A stretch of 6,916 nucleotides of DNA from Parvicella sp963922585 (GTDB lineage: Bacteria > Bacteroidota > Bacteroidia > Flavobacteriales_D > Parvicellaceae). A program made the translations under genes and the position numbers. The stretch spans positions 1 to 6,916 of the forward strand of contig CAWUIK010000113.1 of NCBI GenBank assembly GCA_963922585.1. The letters run 5' to 3'. Positions 1 through 3,844 of this stretch are shown piece by piece. How positions within the stretch are numbered: position 1 is the stretch's first letter; each line of letters opens with the position of its first letter. Below the pieces are notes generated by a model. That model did not search any database, had not been told where the DNA came from, and worked only from the letters and a program-made list of their open reading frames with translations.

Positions 1-55
1 CCATTCTGAGCTTCATTCCCTAATTTTCTAAATGCTATTTTTTTTACTAAAGGTA
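1..55. repeat. Terminal redundancy, copy 1 (circular overlap)
   Basis: These 55 bases are repeated without a mismatch at 6862-6916, the other end of the window. An exact repeat found only at both extremities is the usual mark of a circular molecule written linearly with an assembly overlap. The circle is then 6861 bp. The overlap lies inside the radical SAM gene, whose reading frame stays open through the join and gains its missing SPASM domain, which supports joining the ends. Confidence 0.93.
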
Positions 56-947
56 ATAGTCGATCTTTATAGAAGCTGTTTTCTAAAAATTTTTTATTAA
101 GAAAAATATTTTTTATTTCAGTATAGTTTTCAGAATTAAAATTATTATATTTTTTAGTTTCTAGAATAGCGTCCTGAATAGGAAATGAGAATCTAATTTC
201 CTTTCCTGTTAAAAGTAAATTATGATTTATCTCATAATTTATATTTTCTAGGTCTTCGATACTATTAATTACACTATTGATAATTATTTTTGAATCATAA
301 AAATACGAATTATATGACTTAATTTTTTCAAGATTATTCATAATTCTATCCCAACTAGGATTTCCATTAATAGTAATCCTTTTGGAATCATGGTTTTTTT
401 TAAAACCATCTAAACTAACAGTAATTAAAAAATCATTTTCAATTAAAAAATCAAATTTATCTTCAGTAAGAGCCATTCCATTAGTAGTGAAGGAAAATTT
501 TACTCTTTCAGAAAATAGTGACTTAGCATAATTGGTTAATTCTATAATTTCTTTAAATTCTAATAGAGGTTCACCACCATAAAAAATAATATATGCATCT
601 TCATTTGCTCTACAAAAAAAGTTATAAATTTTTTCTTTTGCTAAAGAGATATCTAGTTTAGTAGACGAATGTGAACGTTCTTTAGAGTATGCATCATCAA
701 AAACACAATATGTGCATCTTAAATTACATTGTTCTGTTAACTCGATAATTAAAGTTTTAGCTAAATTATTAAGTTTTGATTCAGTTTGAGAGTCTGGGAT
801 GACAAATCGTTCAATATTTGGCAACCCAAGACTATTTCGAGATGCACCAGCAGTAATTTTAAAGTCGGGTTTTAAGCTATATATTTCATTGCTTAACCCA
901 TCAAAAAGATATCTATTTCCCTTATTTGATTCGACTTCTAAATACAT
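1..947 (-). CDS. Radical SAM/SPASM peptide maturase, N-terminal 315 residues (continues at 6861)
   Basis: This part encodes residues 1-315 of a 430-residue enzyme; codon 316 spans the cut and the rest is read from 6861 to 6516. Residues 1-60 form a leader region (NRYLFDGLSNEIYSL) as seen at the N-terminus of many peptide-modifying radical SAM proteins. The [4Fe-4S]/SAM motif is C74-x3-C78-x2-C81 (EQCNLRCTYC), followed by VFDDAYSKERSHS, which resembles the post-motif stretch of peptide maturases. GGEP, a SAM-binding motif, lies at 124-127, and further barrel motifs FTTNG and VSLDG follow. The ATG at 947 lies 15 nt after the stop of the precursor peptide, with GAGAGA upstream, so the two are almost certainly cotranscribed. 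Family knowledge: such enzymes install thioether, C-C or related crosslinks on ribosomal peptides, and the cytosolic substrate is usually the short peptide next door. The reaction here is unknown. The gene is much more AT-rich than the mob genes, which suggests separate acquisition. Confidence 0.93.
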   Translation of the reverse strand, partial: MYLEVESNKGNRYLFDGLSNEIYSLKPDFKITAGASRNSLGLPNIERFVIPDSQTESKLNNLAKTLIIELTEQCNLRCTYCVFDDAYSKERSHSSTKLDISLAKEKIYNFFCRANEDAYIIFYGGEPLLEFKEIIELTNYAKSLFSERVKFSFTTNGMALTEDKFDFLIENDFLITVSLDGFKKNHDSKRITINGNPSWDRIMNNLEKIKSYNSYFYDSKIIINSVINSIEDLENINYEINHNLLLTGKEIRFSFPIQDAILETKKYNNFNSENYTEIKNIFLNKKFLENSFYKDRLLPLVKKIAFRKLGNEAQN

Positions 948-962
948 GCTGATATCTCTCTA

Positions 963-1037
963 TTAGCGTGCGTAACCACCTTGTAGTGTGCAAGCGCCAT
1001 GTACTGTACCTGTTTCTGGTGTGAAAACTTTTTCCAT
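963..1037 (-). CDS. Putative RiPP precursor peptide, 24 aa
   Basis: A 24-residue ORF starts MEKVFTPETG and ends TVHGACTLQGGYAR, followed by TAA. Its ribosome site is good: GGAG at 1048-1045, 7 nt before the ATG at 1037. The radical SAM gene starts 15 nt after its stop. A well-placed start on a tiny ORF directly before a radical SAM/SPASM gene is the classical layout of a RiPP substrate. It has exactly one His (13), one Cys (16), one Tyr (22) and one Arg (24, the last residue), so possible modification sites are few. The first ten or so residues would serve as leader and the Gly-rich C-terminal half as core; that division is a guess. No double-Gly cleavage site in the usual leader position, transporter or protease is evident in the plasmid. 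I do not recognise a named peptide family. That it is the substrate is inference from context. Confidence 0.8.
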   Translation of the reverse strand: MEKVFTPETGTVHGACTLQGGYAR

Positions 1038-1044
1038 GATGAAA

Positions 1045-1048
1045 CTCC
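1045..1048 (-). promoter_or_regulatory. Ribosome binding site of the precursor peptide
   Basis: The minus strand reads GGAG 7 nt before the ATG at 1037. It decides the start of the short precursor ORF and is one of the clearer Shine-Dalgarno sequences in the window, in line with strong translation of a substrate peptide. Confidence 0.75.
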
Positions 1049-1107
1049 AAAGGGAAGGTTTAAATTTTAGGCTATAAGTTTAAAATTAATTTAGTTAAAA
1101 TACAATA
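1049..1107. promoter_or_regulatory. Divergent promoter region of the peptide operon and the 105-aa gene
   Basis: This very AT-rich stretch lies between two divergent genes and must hold both promoters. Leftward, a weak pair TTGTAT / TAAACT with a 17-nt spacer can be read, as can a TAAAAT box closer to the peptide gene. None matches the consensus well. I cannot place a rightward promoter, and no operator repeat stands out. Confidence 0.35.
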
Positions 1108-1425
1108 ATGTTTTTATTGAGTTTTTTTGACATGAAACAACTGAACATACCTTTAGTTATTCAGAATTTAGACTTAACTTTTATAAAAAAATTTTATGAA
1201 AACAATGATTTATGTTTTTTAAGTGATGTTAATGAGTATAAGGGTTTTTTAACTTTAAAAATTATGGATATTCATGATTGCTTAGAGCCGTCTGAAAATG
1301 CATTAAAAATTTGGCAATATCATATTCTTCATACAAAAAGATATCTTACAGATTGTGATCTAATTTTTGGTAAAACCATATTTATTGATGAAAAGTTATT
1401 GAAAAACAATACAAAACTCCAGTAA
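1108..1425 (+). CDS. Hypothetical protein, 105 aa, divergent from the peptide operon
   Basis: The ORF is AT-rich like the peptide cassette and uses ordinary low-GC codons. The product is mildly hydrophobic in the middle, has no clear signal peptide or membrane span, and contains Cys at residues 36, 58 and 83. I do not recognise its family. The ATG at 1108 has no ribosome site; an internal ATG at 1132 (MKQLNIPLVIQ, 97 aa) has only a GAG about ten bases upstream, so the true start is uncertain. Its stop codon lies inside the left arm of the terminator stem at 1414-1450. Lying head-to-head with the precursor gene, it could be a regulator, an immunity or binding protein for the modified peptide, or unrelated cargo. 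These are guesses from position only. Confidence 0.6.
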   Translation: MFLLSFFDMKQLNIPLVIQNLDLTFIKKFYENNDLCFLSDVNEYKGFLTLKIMDIHDCLEPSENALKIWQYHILHTKRYLTDCDLIFGKTIFIDEKLLKNNTKLQ

Positions 1426-1450
1426 CAAATTAAAAATAGTACTGGAGTTT
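1414..1450. terminator. Bidirectional terminator between the 105-aa gene and the toxin gene
   Basis: An 11-bp perfect inverted repeat (AAACTCCAGTA / TACTGGAGTTT) has a 15-nt loop. It sits between two convergent genes and overlaps the stop codon of the 105-aa ORF. Leftward, the stem is followed by TTGTATTGTTTTTC, a passable U-tract; rightward only TTTG follows. Confidence 0.7.
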
Positions 1451-1466
1451 GTAAGTCATATTTCTT

Positions 1467-1970
1467 TTACACTTTTAGGTAAAGTTGCAATGGATTGTCC
1501 ACCATTGCTTCAAAACCATATTTCTCATAGTATTTTTTTGCATCTTCATGTAGAGCATCTACAACGATAAAAACGCAACCACCATTCTGCTTTGATATTT
1601 GGGCACGATAAAAAATTTCAGCCATTAAAATTTTACCGAAACCCTTTTTCTCAAAATGTTTATCAATAGCCAGTCGTGATAAACGTAGGATCGGAACAAT
1701 ATTGGGAAGTTTTAATTTCTTTTTTGTACTTTCTGTTAAACCTGAACAGTCGAGTTGCCCATGAGTGAGAGAGTAATACCCAATTAAAGGGTGTAAAGGA
1801 TCTGTTGACGGAAGTAGAAATGAAGGTGTAATCCCTTTCTTATTATGTTGTCCCATCGTATTTACTAAATATTCATTTAGTGATGGTTCCCCACAATCAA
1901 ATTTCTCGCGAAAGTCATTGATCTCCTGTTTTGCCATATCGGCGTATGGAATTGCTAATGTTGCTGACAT
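1467..1970 (-). CDS. GNAT-family toxin of a TacAT-like toxin-antitoxin pair
   Basis: The product is a 167-residue GCN5-related N-acetyltransferase of the size of TacT/AtaT toxins, which acetylate the amino group of charged aminoacyl-tRNA and stop translation. Visible family features are FDCGEPSLNEYL at 24-35, the acetyl-CoA loop KKGFGK at 108-113 after the RLSRLAID strand, and the C-terminal AKKYYEKYGF at 144-153, whose second Tyr (148) fits the catalytic tyrosine. The start is uncertain. ATG at 1970 gives the usual family N-terminus and has GAGG about 12 nt upstream; ATGs at 2003 and 1988 would add 11 or 6 atypical residues. With 1970 the gene overlaps the antitoxin by 56 nt, which suggests coupled translation. 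The assignment to family is firm; activity is not shown. Confidence 0.9.
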   Translation of the reverse strand: MSATLAIPYADMAKQEINDFREKFDCGEPSLNEYLVNTMGQHNKKGITPSFLLPSTDPLHPLIGYYSLTHGQLDCSGLTESTKKKLKLPNIVPILRLSRLAIDKHFEKKGFGKILMAEIFYRAQISKQNGGCVFIVVDALHEDAKKYYEKYGFEAMVDNPLQLYLKV

Positions 1971-2262
1971 TGTCGGTTGTATCCTCATATAAACGAAGAG
2001 CATCCTGTAAATAAGGATTGATGATTGCTGGCTCTTCTAATTTTGCTTTTAACCAACCAGCTTGATCTTCAGTCACTTTGATCCACTGCATATTGTGTTT
2101 ATCAATAGTATCTTGTGCCTGTTGAAAAGCGGATTGAACCATAAAATTATTTATTGTTTGACCTGTGACTTCGGCAGCTTTGGATATAACTGCATAAATC
2201 TCATGGCTAACCCTTGCTGAAATTCTTTCTCTCGAATTGTCATGCAATTTGGTATTGATCAC
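1915..2262 (-). CDS. DUF1778 (TacA-like) ribbon-helix-helix antitoxin
   Basis: A 115-residue protein has an N-terminal ribbon-helix-helix DNA-binding part (RERISARVSHEIYAVISKAA, 11-30), the family motif QTINNFMVQSA at 35-45, and a C-terminal toxin-binding tail (AGWLKAKLEEP, 68-78). It should neutralise the GNAT toxin downstream and repress its own promoter. The start is GTG, not ATG: AGGAG at 2274-2270 lies 7 nt upstream of the GTG at 2262. Members of this family are usually about 90-95 residues, so roughly the last 20 residues, in the stretch overlapping the toxin gene, form an extension. Confidence 0.9.
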   Translation of the reverse strand: MINTKLHDNSRERISARVSHEIYAVISKAAEVTGQTINNFMVQSAFQQAQDTIDKHNMQWIKVTEDQAGWLKAKLEEPAIINPYLQDALRLYEDTTDNVSNISNSIRRYGKTGDQ

Positions 2263-2269
2263 TTTTGAA

Positions 2270-2274
2270 CTCCT
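2270..2274 (-). promoter_or_regulatory. Ribosome binding site fixing the GTG start of the antitoxin
   Basis: AGGAG on the minus strand is 7 nt before the GTG at 2262. No ATG lies at a comparable place, so this site decides the start. Confidence 0.8.
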
Positions 2275-2289
2275 AATTGAATTGAATAT

Positions 2290-2329
2290 TTATCTTGTTT
2301 AAGACTGAAACGGTTAAATCACAGTGATT
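2290..2329 (-). promoter_or_regulatory. Probable promoter and operator of the toxin-antitoxin operon
   Basis: A perfect 13-bp palindrome with one central base, AATCACAGTGATT (2317-2329), sits just upstream of a possible leftward promoter, TTAACC and GATAAA separated by 17 nt. Autorepression by the antitoxin-toxin complex at palindromes near the promoter is known for this family. That this palindrome is the operator is inference, and the promoter boxes are weak. Confidence 0.45.
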
Positions 2330-2413
2330 AGAATGAAGTAACTGTTTTTCATCGGCGTTGGACCATTAAAAACAGTGTCACGCTAAGATGAATGGATTAT
2401 ACATCCTTTATCT

Positions 2414-2436
2414 AGTGGTGCCAAAATGGCACCACT
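2414..2436. repeat. Short perfect hairpin, 10-bp arms
   Basis: AGTGGTGCCA and TGGCACCACT flank a three-base AAA loop. No T-run follows directly on either side (TTTGATTT rightward), so it is a poor terminator by itself. It may be a protein-binding site or an RNA hairpin. It lies between the toxin-antitoxin promoter and the terminator at 2489-2524. Confidence 0.6.
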
Positions 2437-2488
2437 TTGATTTGAACATATTTTAATCTGTTGTGCAATTTTTTTCATGTAAAAAAGA

Positions 2489-2524
2489 AAAAGCCCAATA
2501 ACTCTTGCAAGTTATTGGGCTTTT
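2489..2524. terminator. Strong intrinsic terminator, 15-bp stem
   Basis: AAAAGCCCAATAACT pairs perfectly with AGTTATTGGGCTTTT around the loop CTTGCA. Leftward transcripts then meet TTTTTCTTTTTT, an excellent U-tract; rightward transcripts get TTTTCC. It would stop leftward transcription coming from the gene-free segment before it reaches the toxin-antitoxin genes, so it may mark the end of a leftward RNA made there. Confidence 0.88.
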
Positions 2525-2546
2525 CCATTAAATTCAATGGGTACAG

Positions 2547-2714
2547 TTATTTGATGCTTCCAACATCAATTAACGAAAGATCGGCAGTGCTTCCAACACG
2601 TACTGATATTCACCTGAAAGGCTAGTACCACTATCTATTTTAAAGAATTAGAACAGTTTGACAAGCCTCAATTTGAAGTCCTTCGTTAATTCAGCAGTTT
2701 AAATCATCAAATAA
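2547..2714. repeat. Nested long inverted repeat in the putative origin region
   Basis: Two 10-bp arms are mirrored in order: TTATTTGATG (2547-2556) with CATCAAATAA (2705-2714), and AATTAACGAA (2568-2577) with TTCGTTAATT (2682-2691). The arms enclose about 100 bp. Two matched, nested arms at similar spacing (11 and 13 bp) are unlikely by chance and suggest a functional element, perhaps part of an origin or the remains of an inserted element. Confidence 0.7.
2555..2598 (+). repeat. Direct repeat of TGCTTCCAACA, 33 bp apart
   Basis: The 11-bp word occurs at 2555-2565 and 2588-2598. The start-to-start distance of 33 bp is about three helical turns, so both copies face the same side of the DNA. 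An inverted 8-bp partial copy, GTTGGAAG, occurs at 2862-2869. With no Rep gene in the plasmid these are unlikely to be classical iterons for its own initiator, but they could bind a host protein or pair in RNA. Confidence 0.55.
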
Positions 2715-3046
2715 GCACCTAACGGTCGAGCTTTATCTACTTCTGTGCGCCCTTTTAAAAGGAAGATATGCGGTGCATGTGGAGGGAATAAGTGTCACTG
2801 GTGCATCGTAGCGATAGTCGCAAGGCTAAACCGCTTACAGGGGATCTCACATAAGCGGAGCGTTGGAAGTAGTTGTATAGGTTGGTTAAGTTGCATGTTG
2901 GAGTAATCCTCGCAGAGATACCGCCATACTTCGACAGGGAGCGCGTGGGAGAAGGTGCAAAACCTTTAGTCCTTGTCTGCATGGTCAGCAAAACCATGTG
3001 CGGATACGACCGATGCGTGGCTCCGTCAGCCCAATTACAGGTTAAT

Positions 3047-3104
3047 CGGCAATACTTAAGGGATGTTGATTTTGAATCAGCGACCCTTAGGGAAAGTATT
3101 GCCG
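3047..3104. repeat. Large hairpin with side bulge
   Basis: CGGCAATACTT (3047-3057) pairs with AAGTATTGCCG (3094-3104). The stem continues with AAGGG (3058-3062) and CCCTT (3084-3088) across a five-base bulge, and is capped by TGATT-TTG-AATCA (3067-3079). Stems stacked like this point to a folded RNA, not to coding DNA. It is a candidate stem-loop of a replication-control RNA. Confidence 0.75.
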
Positions 3105-3105
3105 A

Positions 3106-3175
3106 AACTCTCTCAACGTTCACCATCAGCCCGAGCAAAGCGAGGGATGTGGGGACGTTGTAAGAGAGTTGAGAG
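3106..3175. repeat. Hairpin with two alternative pairings
   Basis: AACTCTCT plus CAACGT (3106-3119) pair with ACGTTG plus AGAGAGTT (3155-3160, 3163-3170), leaving a two-base bulge. The inner loop folds again through CATC/GATG and CCC/GGG. Alternatively CTCTCAAC (3110-3117) pairs with GTTGAGAG (3168-3175), which brings the stem next to CATTTTGTTTTAC and makes a better rightward terminator. The two pairings exclude each other. Confidence 0.65.
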
Positions 3176-3297
3176 CATTTTGTTTTACAAGATTTATGCC
3201 AATACTTCCTAGAGTTTATATACCGTGTCATTTGATTTAATTATCACATAACAATTCTGTCCATTTTTAAATAAGCAAGGATACACAGCTACCCCTA

Positions 3298-3406
3298 TTT
3301 AACTTCGTTAAACAGTGATAGTCTGTGACCTTGATCAGGGGTTTCACCCCCGATACCCCCGAAAAGCTTTAAAAAGAAAAATCAAAGATTTTCCAGTTTA
3401 AAGCTT
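3298..3406 (+). other. Putative oriT region upstream of mobC
   Basis: This segment directly precedes the mob operon, where the transfer origin of such plasmids normally lies. It holds a small hairpin TTTAAC-TTC-GTTAAA (3298-3312), GGGG/CCCC arms with a C-rich tandem (ACCCCCG twice, nine bases apart, 3346-3361), and a perfect 10-bp inverted repeat AAGCTTTAAA (3364-3373) / TTTAAAGCTT (3397-3406), which encloses AAAATC-AAA-GATTTT (3378-3392). Relaxases and MobC proteins bind such repeats near nic. I cannot place the nic site. Confidence 0.5.
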
Positions 3407-3433
3407 ACAAAAGCCAAAGCAGTGTAGATTGAA

Positions 3434-3844
3434 ATGTTAGGACAGGAACAACAAGAGAATAAGCAAGGTAAAGCAGTTCGAGAACGAACTTTTAAAGTCA
3501 GACTTTCAGAATCAGAGTATCAATTGCTTGATTCCAACAATCCTTATGGTTCGATTGCAAAGTTACTTAGACAAGCAGCAGTTGAGAAAGCAATTAGAAT
3601 CCATAATTCCAAAGCAGAAGATGACCAAAAAATTAAAGCAACAAAGGTTGTTGAATCTTCGTATAGCAAGACAGAGCGAGCATTAATTTTAGAGCTTGGT
3701 CGGATTGGTAACAATGTGAATCAGATTGCTAAAGCAGTGAATACCGATATTGCAGGGGTAGGTACTTTTGACAAAGTGAAGTTACTTCATTTGTTGATTT
3801 CCATAGATCAGCAGCTTCGGGAGTTACGTCCAGATGATCGTTGA
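3434..3844 (+). CDS. mobC: MobC-family relaxosome accessory protein
   Basis: This 136-residue protein has the MobC/MbeC signature RIGNNVNQIAKAVN at 90-103 and an N-terminal ribbon-helix-helix-like part (ERTFKVRLSESEYQLLD, 17-33). In ColE1-type plasmids MobC binds oriT and helps the relaxase melt and nick it. The gene overlaps mobA by 11 nt, so the two are translationally coupled. The ATG at 3434 has no convincing ribosome site, which leaves the start slightly open. The base composition is ordinary and unlike the AT-rich peptide cassette. Confidence 0.9.
   Translation: MLGQEQQENKQGKAVRERTFKVRLSESEYQLLDSNNPYGSIAKLLRQAAVEKAIRIHNSKAEDDQKIKATKVVESSYSKTERALILELGRIGNNVNQIAKAVNTDIAGVGTFDKVKLLHLLISIDQQLRELRPDDR

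Larger units (their letters stand above)
2530..3240. other. Gene-free structured segment, putative RNA-primed oriV
   Basis: No credible gene lies in 2263-3433. Open frames exist here (leftward 3231-2755, rightward 2873-3163 from a TTG), but they run through hairpin sequence, lack ribosome sites and show no domain. From about 2750 to 3180 the DNA is visibly richer in GC than its surroundings and packed with inverted repeats, including CCGCTTA/TAAGCGG, CATGGT/ACCATG and the two large hairpins listed separately. The plasmid encodes no Rep protein, so replication must depend on host factors, as in ColE1, whose mob genes this plasmid also resembles. One possible arrangement is a leftward primer RNA starting near 3205, below a TATATAAA box at 3222-3215, running to the terminator at 2489-2524, with an antisense RNA in the 3047-3185 hairpins. 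I see no sequence match to ColE1 RNAII, so this stays inference. Confidence 0.45.

Noticed and set aside
2658..2691. Rightward promoter at TTGACA (2658-2663)
   Set aside because: The -35 box is perfect, but nothing like TATAAT occurs 16-18 bases downstream.
2724..2740. DnaA box TTATCTACT
   Set aside because: It has two mismatches to the consensus and stands alone; expected by chance in AT-rich DNA.
2720..3030. Group II intron beginning at the GTGCGCCC near 2747
   Set aside because: The 5' end looks intron-like, but there is no reverse transcriptase and I could not find a domain V hairpin with its AGC and GTTC-type ends.
2873..3163. Rightward open frame of 96 codons
   Set aside because: It starts with TTG without a ribosome site, overlaps the opposite open frame, and reads straight through stem arms.
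2755..3231. Leftward open frame of 158 codons in the structured segment
   Set aside because: It runs through both large hairpins, has no ribosome site, and its composition resembles no protein family I know. It is explained better by GC-richer RNA structure.
3236..3258. XerC/XerD (pdif) site, common in Acinetobacter plasmids
   Set aside because: TTATCACATAACAATT has some likeness, but neither 11-bp half-site matches, and no better site was found elsewhere by eye.
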